Positions 11,291-25,316 of a DNA stretch of 64,000 nucleotides are shown here, piece after piece. A program made the position numbers and the translations under genes. This DNA comes from Aptenodytes patagonicus (taxonomy: Eukaryota > Chordata > Aves > Sphenisciformes > Spheniscidae). The notes under the pieces were generated by a model. The model saw nothing but the letters and a program-made list of their open reading frames with translations, did no database searches and was not told the DNA's origin. How positions within the stretch are numbered: the stretch's first letter is position 1; the number at the start of each line of letters is the position of its first letter. Location: positions 36,799,151-36,863,150 of the forward strand of contig NC_134949.1 of assembly GCF_965638725.1 (NCBI RefSeq), in the 5' to 3' direction.

Positions 11291-14200
11291 GATCTAGCTT
11301 CCCCTAATATTACTAGAAGCTCAGCTTCAAAATACAAGTTCTTCTGGAGGCCAGTTTTTCATGCATACACCAATGGGACATTGTGATAAAGAGAAAGCTG
11401 GCACTGCTGGGAATACTTTAGCATGAACATGAGTCACCATAAGAGGAGTTCCCAATCCACAGGCAAGCTATATTGTACCAGCTAGTCTGTGTGTGGCCAG
11501 AAATGTTCTTCACTGATGGCAAGGCTGGTCATCTGTCCCTGTAGTGGTTGGCTCACAGTGAGGAACACGGATGTGACTAGAAGAGGACTTCTAGTGTTCT
11601 AGAAGAATTACCAGTTCTGCTGGTAATATGAGGACTCCTTCCCTTCCTCACAGAAGAAAAAGCAGCACAGTCTAGTTTTGTTACAACTGCAAAGCATACA
11701 TAGTCAATGAAAGGTTTATTGCAAAGAAAATACAATTCCTCTATTAAAACCAAACAAAACAAAACCAGAGGAGAGCACAGCACAGAGACAGATCTCAGGG
11801 TAGATTTCAAAAAAGCAGGGTTGCATATTACCATATTATTGGTGGGAGTACAGCATCGCATGGCACTACGACTCCCCTGTCACGTGGTCCAGACCACAGA
11901 TCCCATTACACCTACTCCCGCTCTGACCTCTGAAAAGTAAATCAGCTCATGCTGCTGGGCAGATTACTGCTCCTGCTCACACTAGCTCATTGCAAGCTGG
12001 CTCAGGCATCTCTGCAGTCTGCTGTGTGGATGCCCCAAAGTGCACACAGATCAGCAGACTCTGCAATATTAAACTCCTCAGCTCACACTGTTGGGCATTC
12101 ACACAGCGTTTTTTGTTGTAACCTGTGAATGAAGCATGTTGAAATTCTAAGCCTACAAGCACCGATATTTCAACCAAACTCATTTGTGCACTTAGTGGTT
12201 GATCCACAGCCCACTAGAGACAATGGGAAGACTGCCATTAACTTCACATCAGGCTCATAAAAAATGAGGCAGATAACTCCCATTAATGTTAATGAGAGTC
12301 ATGTATATAAATCACCTAACCGCTGATGGAAAAAGAAACCTTTTTCTGTTCTGCTTTTTACACAGCTTCCACAGTCAGTGATGTTCATCCTCCCCCAATA
12401 GCATTGTGACGACAAAAGGTTTTTCAACAGCCACGTCTTTCTAATGATTTTGCTTTCTGTCAACACGAGTCAAGCTTCATGTAGACAGAATACATTTAAT
12501 CATACAGTCATGAAACAATTATGTTTTAACATGGTAATGAACAGACTTAAATTACAGCAAAATTATTTCCTAGAAGGCAAATTATTTCTCAATTATTGTT
12601 GAGAAACTACAGTAACAACTCTTGTTTTTCTTTTCAATTCACTTTAAAAAAAGAAAAATTATTTTCCTAAATTTACATTTTAACTTACAAAGATAACTAT
12701 TTCCCTTGTTTTACCCCTCTGCCCCCCAAAAGATGGGTTTTTCACTTCTTTCTATGACTGCTTCATGTTGCCTTTACATCATACAAAATCCCTTGTCCTA
12801 CAATGAAGACATGCACAGACATACGTATGCAAAATTATAGAGTGGTGTACAACAGGTCCTATTTGCTTTAGCTTACCTTTCCTCTTTACACAGTGGGTGT
12901 GTCCTGAGTAGGCAAGATAATATTAAACCAGGTGGTGTATCACTAATTCTGGTCTAGTATATTAGTCCCTAGTAGGCTTTTGTATAGTTTAAAACTTTTT
13001 TAACACTCATTATTTCTACACAAAAAAAGAGCTTTCAGATGTTCAGTATTTTCTAACTCTTTCTATTTGTATAAATACATATGTAAAAATTTTAAAATAA
13101 GTAGAAATTAATTCTCTCTTTTTTAACTAGAAGGTAAAAATGTAATAGGGCATTAACCTCACTAATATTTCAACCTGAGAGAAATCTTAATAGCATTCCA
13201 GAGGCTGCATTTTCCTGTACATTTCAATAATGATGGATGGTCAAGACAAAGTGCAGGAAAAATGAGCTACCATTAACGACTTGTCACCAGCAGGAGATAT
13301 TAGGATTCTAGAAAGCATTGCAAATGGATTTTTAGTTTTCAAGACTAGACTGTAGCTGATTTGCTCCACCAGGTTTAGTCTTTCTTTGGCTGCTTATCCT
13401 TAACTCCTTAATGTGGCACATTAATTATAGCCCCCCATATGTTCCATTCTTTCAGGTCCCTGTGTCTAGAAATGTTGCCACTCAAATAGCAAAGTGCAAG
13501 CTTTCCATCATTCTAATAGTTAACTAATGACAAGGCTGTGCAATTGAAACAGCATGAAAGGTCACCTTGACGATACTCTGACTGGTAAAAAGTAGCTGAA
13601 GGCATCACAGTTCTTTATGGTGAATGAGTCGACTGAGGTTATGACTATTCAGGATATTTTAATAATTTCCAAGTTTGACACAAAGTAAGAAATGCCATTT
13701 TGGAATTCCTGCAGATGATCAAACACGTCAAATGTAAAGACAATATTTACAAAGCGTGTTTTTGACTATATTGACCAACAACAAAGTGGGGACAGGTAAG
13801 AGCTTGAACCAATGATAAAGTTTTTGGAACAGCTGGCACAGGTAGTCAGTATGAAATTTAAACCAGAGCAGAAGTCCATAAGAAGCTTAAGTCACCAGCA
13901 AGGTTCTCAGAAAGCTCTGTTTTCAGGATTTAAGGAGCACAGGCATGGAGTAGAGACCTTGAACTGAGGCTTTGAGAGGAAAAGTTTTTTGCCAAATGTC
14001 TTTCATAAATTGCCTTTGGTATGTGTTTTATGGCAGGACTAAGAGCAGGACTGAATTTCACATATTTCTCTGTTGGAGGTGGGACCAGGACCATATAATT
14101 CCCACAATTATACAGCAATATATCTGGTGAAATTGTAAAGGAGATCCAATTTTTTTGTCACCTGCATTTTGTCCTCACCCAAGCCCTTGATGTTTCATAT

Positions 14201-17200
14201 GCCCTTTCATCTAGGTGTTCAAATTAACTGCAGCTTAATTTTCTCAGTTATTTAGCTATAATGCTTAAGACCAGGTTTACACAGAGAATAACTTCATTGA
14301 AGACAGTGGAGCTAACCAAGACACAAACTGCCTTGTACTTCCTTTTGTGTTTCCTTTCAGAACTGCTAATTGCAGAAATTGATTAGTTTAAGGTCCTTAT
14401 GTTAAATGCTTTAACAAAATGTCAGGTAAGATCCAAGCTATATGGACTTGGGCAATAAACACATCATTAACTGAAGTCCAGTCAGCACTTTACCTCCCAG
14501 TCTTCTGGTATATCTATATTTCCTTCCAAAGACATAAAAATGGGGAAATACTTGCTGCTTTCCTTATCAATTAGGAACACAAGGTAAAGCCCTGAATTTG
14601 AGATGTCCTGGATACTTCATTGCATACATCAATACTTAAGGATCCATCTTTCAAGTAGCTATTAAACTTTTATATTAATATTACTACTGCACAAATTTCT
14701 GTATGCTCATTTGAATCAAAACAGAGGGATGGATATTCTGAGTGACGGAACACAATCTTACACAAAGGAGCTATAACTTCCTTCACTGAGCAAGGTCTAG
14801 CTGTTTGCCTGAGAGTAATTAAATCAGTACATCTTCAAGGCTCTTTTACTACTTCGTCATCTAGTTTCTAATGCTGGTACTGACAGAATGGAAAAACCAC
14901 AACATGCTAAAGGAAGACTTACAACCCAAAGTGCATTTTCCTGCAGTGACTAAAAAGTCACTAACCGAGGACGCTATTTTAAAAGGTGCCACCAGTAGCT
15001 GACAGAGAGGCTAACACATACATAGCACAAATGAATAAATTGTAGTATGAAGAATAAATAAGAAGCTGCAAAATACATCTTTTAAGTGCATTGTTCAGAC
15101 TGGTGCAAAATAATACATTTTAAACTTTCACCTAATAATAAACATTTATCCTGTAGCTGTCAGAAAAAACATATAGAAGAGTTGACAGTATAAGACAAAA
15201 GCATGTATGGTAATGCACATTTTGCTTCCTGCTGAGGCTTGTCAGAGCAACTATTCTGCTCTGAAAGGTGCAGGGCAAGTGGTGCAGCTTGCCAGCAGCA
15301 TACTGTGCAACTCTGACTTAGAAGAACAGTATAGTAACACAGTCCAGTTTCAGTAGTAATGGCAGAGGGTTGGATCTGAATTTCTAGAGGCCCTCTCTCA
15401 AGACATGACCGAATCTTGGCTTTAGACAGGGATATTTGGCAGCAAATACACACACAGCTCTACCGCAAATGCTACCTAAACAGCCATTTTGTGTCTCCTT
15501 TTAGAAAGGCGATGACTTAGATGGAAACATCCTGTGGACGTATCTGACATTTTTAAGGCCGTAGAGCCACACTGTAAGAGATGTCCACACTGTTTCTCTG
15601 TGTCCTTCCAATATTTATTTAGGTATGACATTTGATTCAGCTCCATGCAATAAGAGATATCCTGTCAGAATTGTTTCTTTAGGAGCTGGGCAACGCTGAT
15701 GTCTGCAGAAGTGTTTCTCTAGGTGATAGGCCGTATTTCACCAGCCACTGCAGTAACGTCATGGTGTTCCCAGACATGAGTCTATCCACCTCCCCCGCCT
15801 GTCCACTGGGTAACTTCTGCTAGTGCCCACCTCCACCACTGGGACTGTTTATAGCACCCCAAATGCTCCCTGTTGAAACCAGCTTCATGGCCAGTATTAG
15901 TAAAAAATAAGAAGAGAAAAAGTGTACCATAAAACAGGAGAGAGTCATAAATGTAATTAAAAAAGCATCACAAAAGTCAGCATATAATATTATGAATTCA
16001 TGTATGATTAGCTTATTTTTGCTTTATTTAACTATAAGAAAGGATAAAGAACTAATTATTAGTATTCAGTAGTCATTAAAAGAGTTCTGCACTGGATATG
16101 ATCCCCATCCATCAGTCAGCTGAGCTGGGTGAAAGAAACATTATGGCTTTTTTTTGTGAAACACAAACAAGATATTCCTAAAAGTCGTTGTGTTGTGTTG
16201 ACACTGAAATCACAAACCCACAGTCAAAGGTCTGATCCTGCCAACAGATTTGTATGGGTGGAACTTTGACTTCCAGTCATTCCTATTAACAAAAAGATCT
16301 TACACAGCTATAGTTTAACTAAATATTTGGTAATATAATGTAGGAAATACAAAGTTGACCTCAAATTAGCAGCAAAATTCCCACCAGTATCGCTAAAGCC
16401 AGGCTTTAACCCATCATCTGTAAGTGTCTTTGAATGCACTGAGATAACAGCTCCATAAATGTTGATTTCTTTATAAAGTGGGAAGAAAGAGTTTGAACTT
16501 TCTCCACTAAGTTTGCCTGTGCACAGAGGTCTTTTATAATATAAATTTAAATACACAATCTGTTTTACAATGTTTTCCATCATCTCTCCTCTCCATATGT
16601 TCTCCCACTAGGAATCTAATGAGTTCTACATATGAGGGATGACAAGGGAATATGCCTGAGAAATAATTCCAGCAATTATGGCATATGGAGGTTTTGTTTT
16701 TGAGTCGCTTTTGCCATGAACATTAGGCAGAGCATCTGGGACCAAATTCTGTCTACCTGCCCATGGACATTAGCAAAATCATAATCTTCCATTTGTAAAT
16801 TCTGCTGAGGTAATCTGCCATACAGAGAGGACCATTCCATCAGCTTTATGATCAGAGAGCATATTGAAACACAGACCATTTATAGTTAGGAAAAAAATGC
16901 TTCTATTCAGACAGAATAGTTTAAGCTGGAAACCATTTCAAGAGAAAATGATAGAGACACATCATCTCTGTCTTTCTCTTCTTTCCAAGAACTATGAAGA
17001 GCCTGTGTTAAGTTCCAGGCCACTATGTATTAAAAAACTTCTCTCATCACTACTGATGTTTTGTAAGAACCGACTAGATCCCAGGTAAAGGGAAAATGAC
17101 CAAAGAAAAGTAAAAAGAACAACAACAAAAAAGACACCCAAACTCTAAAGCAGTAATAGGAAGGATTATATTCTCTACACCCAAATATTGTCAAGGCATC

Positions 17201-20200
17201 CAGAATTAATCATAAATAGAGAAACCAACTGAAAAAAACTCCTTTATATGGAGACATAGCGACTAAAACAACTAGTGTACATTTTGCGAGTTCTGGGTAT
17301 CAGATCTAAATACTAAGACATAAGGTTGGAGAATTCAAGTTCAGTTTTTGTCATGTTTGTTATGACAGTAAGGAGAAAAGAGATCAAGAGATTCAACCAA
17401 TATGCTGATATGGGGTAAACTTACAACTCCACCTATTTGTCATATTCAAGAAAAATGTCTCAGCAATGCGAGTAACATCAGTATTTTTACATGTTGTTTT
17501 CCCAGCTGTGCAGTTGAAGCAGTGAAAGCAAAGCCATAAATCCCAAACTACAGGGTCTTTAGGTCACCTCAATGTTATAGGGAAAAAAAAGAATGGCCCT
17601 GCTGTTATAGAGGATCTAAACAGCTTTTTACAGTTATGAATATAAACATAATTTAAAGAGCTAATATAGAACTTACAGGTAGGGTTACATATGGGCAATA
17701 ATATTTCTATTACTTGAACTTAGTTGAGCAATAAACTGGTCTTCAGAACTGAAAACCAGATATATTTCAAGCCTTTCAATCATGGCTAATATTGATGTGA
17801 TTAGTGACATTTAATCAAGAAAATCTATCACCAAGGAATAACTGGATTTCACTTCCCATTGCCATACAGAATTACCTGTGTAGTAGCAAGGAGGAACTGA
17901 AAATAGAGGGAAGGTTCTTTAACCATTAATCTGAATAGGGACAGGCATGTGAACTTTAATGAACTTGCTCATTCAGAATTTTCTGAGCAAAATGCTGAAC
18001 ACTCTCAACTGCAGCTGAAGACCTTATCCAAACCCCACTGAAATCACCAAGGCACCTTGCCATTTCTGCGGTCTGGCTTTGGAGCAAATCCCAGAGACAC
18101 ACGAGACAGACCTTTCCACCACACCAGAGAACAGGCCCAAGGACCTGCTGTCACCACCACAGCCCCAGCTTTGGGATGTTGACTGTACCCCAGTGCTCCC
18201 ATGCAGTATCCACATCCCCAGAACCTACATCTCTGGTGATGAAACCATACTACAATGGTTTTGCCTAGCCTGGCATCCCACTAACAGCAGTCTGAGAAAG
18301 AATAGTCATTCCCTTATACAATAGTTTCCAGTTGTCACCGTCAGTTGTCCTCCTGACAGATGGTCTTAAGTTAATTTTGGATTAAGAGATGTTGGCAACA
18401 CTTGTCATCACCTATCAAAACAAAGTTGTGGGAAATTCAGCCTTTTCATATACTACCTTTCGTAATCACCACATAAGCAGTGCAGATGAATACAGTAGAT
18501 GCAAAACAAACAGTCATGGAAGACATTTTTGCTAAAATATTTGCAATGACTGACTGTAAAGTGGTATCAGAGAGTTGCATAACCTCTTACAGAAACAAGA
18601 TCAAAGATGTGATTTGGAAATGTTTTCTCATTCTATAAAAGAATAAACAGAAAAGTTTCTCAGGATACAAACTGTGTTATAAAGACTAACAAAGTGATTA
18701 GGTAATTCTCATTATTCAGTTTAATACCACTGAAACCATGAGAAATCATTTAATACCATCAGATTGTTCAGGTGTGACATCTTTGATACAGAGCTATCTA
18801 ACTATTGGCAAAAAGAAACTAGAGATTAAGGCAACACTTCTATTGCAAACCAAAACTGTGCTCCTTTTCCTTGCCAATATATTGGTTAACAACAGATGTG
18901 TAAAATTCTAGGCATGAAGGAGGAGGCAGTAAATCAACAGAAAAGGATGCCAGTCACATCTTTCTGTTTTGTTGTTATAGACATCCATGCATTACCTGGA
19001 AACTATAAAAGCCAGCTGTACAATCATAACGAGCAAAAAAACCCTGCACATATTTTTATGAAACCTAACAAAATAACATGCTTTATAGTAGATTTTTAGT
19101 TTCAAAACAATTCTATCTGATGCACTCTGTCTCCAGTTTTGAAGCATGTAGATTCTACACAAAGCAGAGCTGCATTGGCTTGGTGAAGTACTGAAACCCT
19201 ACAGCAGTAACGTTCTTGAGCAGAGCTGGAGGACCCAAGATTTAAAAGATATAGGATAGACAGGAAGATTTAAAGGATATAGGATAATAGGTGGATTTAA
19301 AAGTAGTAACAGTGGTATCTGCAGCGGTGCTGTTTCAAAGGTTAGCACTTATTTATGACCAATAAGCTGGATACAACCAAGACATAGTCTTGAATGTTTT
19401 TAAGCTGTATTTTAGATTTATTAGATCTGACCTGGAAATTTTTTTTCATTAAGACTCATATCAGGATTTCCTTTTTGTTTTGTTGAACTGATCCAATGCC
19501 TTTCATTTTGAAAGGTTTGAACAAAGCAGTGAGTTTTCTTTCCCTGGCGATGCACTGCCATACGGAACTGCAGAATAGCAACCCATATTCTCCTGCAGTT
19601 CAGAGTTCTTGACGATTACTAAATTCAAAGGGTAACATGCATTTCCCTCTGATCATAATGTCTGATCATCTTTGTAATTGGATGAAGATGGGTATATCAC
19701 ATAATCTGGGAAGTAGTATATAAGGAATAAAGGAGTCATTGAAGCAGGATTCATCTTCACATGCCTACATGAATGCCCATAGCTGATCTAGTCACCTGTA
19801 CTCTATTTTCAAAGGCAGCACTAAAACAGGCGCTATGGACAGCTGAACTATGGTTCCCAGCTTGCTTTGAGATGCACAAGCAGAGTTCACTGTTGAACTG
19901 GCTTTTTTTCTTTTAAACGGTTCAACAAATTAACCTGAAACATTACCTTTTCAGGAATGTCTACCATGTTCTGTTGCTACGGAAAAGGTCTAAATGAGAG
20001 TTTTTCAGGATTCCCATTTTGTGAAGAAAAAAAAAAAATTATTCAGTCTGGCCTGAAAACAACAGTACGCCCTCCAGAATTTGCCATGACAATGCTAGAA
20101 CAGTTGTGCTAGATATCAGTTTCCTTTGGAAAAAGACCTTTCAAAGTGGTAGGAGACATTCCCAGCTCTACTGAAGAAATACAAAATTAATATAACCCTT

Positions 20201-21463
20201 GAGATTCTTATTCACTGAAAAAACATTATTTTGTTCCATGGGTAAACAGAATAGATCTCCAAAGTGCACATCCATACAGGGAACTCTATTTTATATTACA
20301 ATTTTATTCACTTGTTATGAATACTCACAACATTAATCTACTGCAGATAATCTATTCAGTGTATTTGAAAATCCATTTATTTTCACTTATTGATATGCAT
20401 GTGTTACACTTGTATATAATACAGTATTTTCAGTGTTGATTTAAGAACAAAGAAACAAAGAAAACAAATACTGAGAAGCATGATGTAGATTTTTGACCAA
20501 AGAGAGGCCATATTCAGATTTTACAAAACAGCACATTTACACTTTGCACTGTCCCAGACAATCTCTTTAAGATGCTACCTTCTGTCCCGCACCTGTTAGC
20601 ACAAATCCATACAATATTAATCCATCCTAAAATACTGAGATACCTAGCTGCTGCTACAAAGTTTATCCTAATTAAATTTTAATCAGAAAATAATATCTTT
20701 CCCTGCCAACATTTTTTATTATTTCTCAGTAGAATGATAGAATATACTTCTCAATTTTATTCCCCACAGTCATTTATTTTATTTAAGCTCTCCTGTGCAA
20801 TAATACAGCAGAGGTAATGAAATGGTTTTGAAACAGCAGGGGCTACTGTGACAGGCAGAGCACTCCAGGGTGTTCATTCATCATGGAACTTAATATATAA
20901 CTACCTAGCCATGTCAATGGCTTGTAATGATAAAGTCATTTCCCTCTTTTTCTGGGAGTCTGGTAACCACACGGGACTTTTAAATAAGCTTGCCCCTATA
21001 TATTTTTGACTACCATTAAGTGTGCGTGGTTTTCATGTCAATGCACCAAAGCATACACTCAGAACTCCCTCACCCTCTCCAGTCAGCATGCTTATGCAGT
21101 GTCACTAAAAGGAATCGCCAAATTTCTGTTGTATCAATATTACAGATGGTACAATATACATTAAATGGAGTATAAAATTATACATTCTGAAAAAAAGCTC
21201 ATAGATGCTTAAGGCCTTTAAATATTGAGGATTTTTTTCATGTAACAGCACATCACAAAGTTCAAAAATTGCTATTGAAACAGAAAATAAAAAAGTAAAT
21301 GTGATTTTGGCAAGGATCAGATCTGAATTGGATGACTGTAAGCAAGCAAAATACCCACGAGCCATAAATCTGGGAGGGCACTAGGACTTTTTTCCTTTAT
21401 AGCAAACAGACTGAGCAGACATCTACATAAGCATCCAACAGTACTTAGGTTCAAGCAAGAGAT
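11291..21463. other. Unannotated region downstream of TAFA2
   Basis: About 10 kb of AT-rich sequence with only a degenerate tandem repeat (19238-19305). Possible alternative TAFA2 polyadenylation sites lie at its right end (near 20323 and 20713, minus strand). No coding or repeat family recognised. Confidence 0.6.
19238..19305. repeat. Degenerate tandem repeat, period about 27
   Basis: 'agatttaaaagatataggat' (19238 on) recurs as 'agatttaaaggatataggat' (19265 on), followed by a partial third 'ggatttaaaag'. Confidence 0.8.
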
Positions 21464-22430
21464 TTTATTTTTTAATAAAAAGACAAATATTCTGAATGAT
21501 TACCATCCAATTTCATAATTGCAAAACTCATTTACATCCCTGCCTACCTTTTTAAAAAGGGATGAAATACCATCATTCACTGCTTACCATTAATTTCAAT
21601 GAATTAAAGGTTGGGAAAGTAAAGTATGTATCAGTAACACCCATCTCCTTCAAACTAAATGGAAATGTGTATCTTAAAGGTATAAAATGCCTTATAATGG
21701 AAGTGGTAATTGAGTTCTGACCACTACTTTTTTAACTGCCAAAGAGCTGCAGTAGTTAGTTAGCCTTAGGGAAACATGTCAACCTGACTATACATTCTAA
21801 TATGACTGATGTATTCAGATAACTATTATTTGTCAACAATAATTATTAACAATGGATATATATTTCCATTCCTATAACAAAAGCAACTTCAAGATGTTGA
21901 AAAATGTACCTTTGAGAGCTCCAAGATTAGAATACAAATAAAAATGTCTAAAACTGCGCCATGCCAGACGACAATTTCTGCAACAGAAATTTAATTAAAG
22001 CAGTGTGCAGTCCCACCAGCAATCTGAATGGTGGACCAGGGATCATTTTAGAGAGAAGGAACCAATACATTCTGGAGGTTGACTTCATCAAAATGAAAAG
22101 CCACCGGTCTGGAATGGAGAATCCGAAAGATTGCTGCTTTTCTGCACCTTTTGAATATCAGCTGCAAATTCCTCAGCAAGTGCAATTTTACAAGTGTACA
22201 CAGTTCAATCAGTTGAAATCTTTGTGACACAGAAGTTCAAAATAACTTTCCAGTAGTTTTGATCTCAAGGCTGTTGCTGATTACAAGCCAGGTTCTCATT
22301 GAAACAATTGATTCTGAAGGATACACCCCAGCAATATAAAATTTCACTTCAAGGATTGCCTGGAAGAATGAAATTCCTACGTGTTGTACTTAATGTTATC
22401 AGCCTTGAGACTGACTTGATTTGTCTTTAG
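21464..22430 (-). other. TAFA2: Probable TAFA2 3'UTR to the first AATAAA
   Basis: This follows the TAFA2 stop codon on the minus strand. The first canonical AATAAA on that strand is the complement of 21464-21469, about 965 nt after the stop. A variant ATTAAA lies near 21990. More AATAAA matches occur further on (near 20713 and 20323), so the true end may be lower. No other gene is visible here; the reading frames within it look incidental. Confidence 0.5.
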
Positions 22431-22442
22431 CTATCGGGTTAC
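22431..22442 (-). CDS. TAFA2: TAFA2 terminal coding segment (Val-Thr-Arg-stop)
   Basis: On the minus strand a strong pyrimidine tract and acceptor (attttctttttctttacag) is followed directly by GTA ACC CGA TAG. This supplies V-T-R and a stop. The preceding TAFA2 exon ends in phase 0 after ...KTTR, so the joined C-terminus is ...KTTRVTR, which fits the known short tail of TAFA2. Only 12 nt of the last exon are coding; the rest would be 3'UTR running to lower coordinates. The segment is far too short for homology alone. The call rests on phase, order, strand, acceptor quality and the expected residues. The intron before it is 21.6 kb. Confidence 0.85.
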   Translation of the reverse strand, partial: VTR

Positions 22443-24159
22443 CTGTAAAGAAAAAGAAAATCAGAAAATCAAAACTGTACATAGAGAATCTATCTCCGAA
22501 GTACTGGAAACAGACTGAAATATTAGATCTCTGTCCAGCAAAGCTCTTTCAACTGTTTTTAAATAAGTGAATAATTCCTGATGGTAATAGATGGGATTGC
22601 TCCCCAACTTAAATTGTGTGTTTAAGTGCTTTGTTGGAATTGGACCTGACAAGGAGAAATTGAAATGTGACCATGCTTAAAAATATAATAAAAAAATCTG
22701 AAGGTCACAAATTACCAACCCACAAATGTCAAGGAATATTTCTGTATTTTGTTCATCCTTTTCAATGTTAGAATTTCTGCATGGTAACAACTATGCTTTT
22801 AAGATGTTAGCCATTGAGTATAACAGTGACTGGTACTGGAGATGTATTCTTCTGTTCTGTGCATGCTACTTTAAAATGCAATGTCCTGTTAAGGGCTAAA
22901 TGCATCTTAGCAAGCAATAATCACTTCGTGGAGAAACAGGACAAAAATCATGCATACATAAGCAAGAGATAGATATATCCTGTTATTCACAAGGTATAAA
23001 ATAACTACCAAGGAGTTCACTTAGAGTGGTTTTGCCGAGCCTAACATGAAACAAGAGTGGAACAGAAGGACCAGAGAGAAAGGGTGGGAGACAAAGCATT
23101 TCACAGTAATTGGACTTTCCCTGTGTCTGATTTGGATTTTAAGCATTAGAAGAAAAAAAAAATCCATCATATCAAAAAAACATAACTTTGAGGAATATTT
23201 CTGCTGTGTCAGTGGATACAATTAATGATCATGTAACCTTTTAATATCAAATTGTGTCAGGGGACAACATCCCAACTCTTGAGGAACAACCCATTAGAAC
23301 GGTCACAATAACACTATGACATCAAGGGACATGTGCTTTTCATTTTGATCACAGAGAGAAGGGTCATGCTCCTTAATGATGAAACATTCTTTTGCCCTCA
23401 GCTAAACTGTTTGCACACAGCTCTCATTGGCTCTGCAGAGCACGAATGTAGAGCAGAATATTAGAAGGACTGTTCAAGGAGTTCATTACTTCGGTTTGCC
23501 TTCTCCACCAAGTTGTTTCTAGGAACTGCACTTAAGAAGGCAATAATAAAATTGTGCTTTGTGATTTTTATGATACATGGGTTTATTTATTACACTGCTC
23601 TTGTTTTGTTTTGTTCTTGCTGTTGGAAACAGCCTCATGTGGCCCCTTCTATAGTGGAAGATTGTGTGAAAAAATAATGAAGAATTAATTTAAAAGTCAG
23701 GCAACATATTTCTATGCCCTGCACCAAAGCTCAAAAGGCTGACACAGCATCTTATTGTTATTTATTTTTTGCTTTATTGTAACAAGCTGGAGTTCTACTC
23801 ATGGACCCAGATGCCACTGAGCTACATAATGTAAAATAACACATCTTCTGATCCTATCCGCAGGTGGATTTTTATTAGGTTCACTTGATATAGATACATA
23901 TATATATATTAAAAAAAAAACCTGTGGTAAATCAACTGATGCAAAGCACACTGAAGACAGATCAAAGGATGTGAGACTCCCAAAGAGGCCATGTAGATGC
24001 AGGGTCAAAGCTTCTTACTTTTCCAAACAACAGAGTAGACCAAAACCAAAGCAGAATCAGAGGACAGTTTCCTCAGAGGCACAACTGGACAGGCATAGTC
24101 ACTGGAACTCAGCTGAATTCTCTATTCTGCCTACATACACACAGAGTAGACCTTTGCTA

Positions 24160-24830
24160 TTAAAGAGAGGATGCCAGCTGACTTTTGAGAGATGAAGTTG
24201 ACCATGACCCAGCAATGTGCCCTTGCCGCAAAGAAGGGTAATAGTAACCTGGGCTGCATTAGACAAAGTATTGTCAGCAGGTAGAGGGAGGTGATCCTTC
24301 ACCTCTGCTCAGTACTGCTGAGGCCACACCTGCAGTAGTGTGTCCAGTTTTGGGCTCCCCAGTACAAGACAGACATAGAGCTACTGGAGAGAGTCCAGTA
24401 AAGGGCCACTAAGGTGCCACTAAGGCAAATAAGGGACTGGAGCATCTTCATATGAGGAAAGGCTGGGAGAGTTGGGACTGTTCAGCCTGCAGAAGAGGCA
24501 GCTCAGCAGGGATCTCATCAATGTTTACCAATACCTGAAGGGAGGGTGCAAACAAGATGGAGCCAGGCTCTTTTCAAGTGGTGCCCAGTGACAGGACCAG
24601 AAGCAATGGGCACAAACTGAAACACAGGAGGTTCCCTCTCAGGAAACACTTTTTTACTGTGAGGGTGACTAAGAACTGGCACATGTTGCCCAGGGAGGTT
24701 GTGGAGTCTCCATCCTTGAAGATATTCAAAAGCCATCTGGTCCTGGGCAACCGGCTCTAGGTGGCTCTGCTTGAGCAGGGGGCTTGGACTTCCAGAGGTC
24801 CCTTCCAACCTCAACCATTCTGTGATTTAT
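24160..24830 (+). mobile_element. CR1 LINE, about 670-bp 3' end
   Basis: This is the longest well-preserved CR1 here. It starts in the ORF2 C-terminal region (KLTMTQQCALAAKKGNS and [11 protein letters not shown] are readable near 24197-24280). It runs through 'gtgtccagttttgggctcc', 'ggctgggagagttgggactg', 'aggttccctctcaggaaaca' and 'ttgcccagggaggttgtgga'. It ends with 'gtcccttccaacctcaacc' and 'attctgtgat'. A small internal duplication (taaggtgccactaaggcaaa, near 24410) distinguishes this copy. It lies in the last TAFA2 intron, opposite to the gene. Confidence 0.96.
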
Positions 24831-25278
24831 TATTTCTATGACATCCAGCTCTGCCAATGCATGGGCTAAGGTGATATACTGCAGCTAGCAAAAAGAGTAT
24901 TTTCACACATACATGACTGCTCAGTTACATGGCTGTTTGGAAGTGCAAATGTGTTCTCTTCAGTCAGAAAGAAACTCAGTAAAATCATAATCTGCAGGCC
25001 TATCTGCTCCCCCCCATCTAGCTCTACAACTGCGTGGTGAAAATATCCCTATAAAAGCAATACACGCTGTTACATAGAATAAATAGGTGATATAAAGAAG
25101 AAAAAAATCAGATAGCCATTCAAATCTCTGCTCTATAACAGGTGGCTAATCATATACAAAGGTCATTTTGTTTATACAGACTGCACAGGAAGTCAAGCTG
25201 CATATTCCTAGTTTTTACAATTACATGATTGGAGTTTTTAACTGCTTTCCCTTGCCAGAATTTTTATTATTCCGCCTG

Positions 25279-25316
25279 CCCTCTTTTTTCTTTTTTTTTT
25301 CTTTTCTTTTTTTCCT
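25279..25316. repeat. Polypyrimidine tract
   Basis: T-rich run with scattered C (38 bp) in the last TAFA2 intron. Purine-rich on the TAFA2 strand, so not an acceptor tract for that gene. Confidence 0.85.
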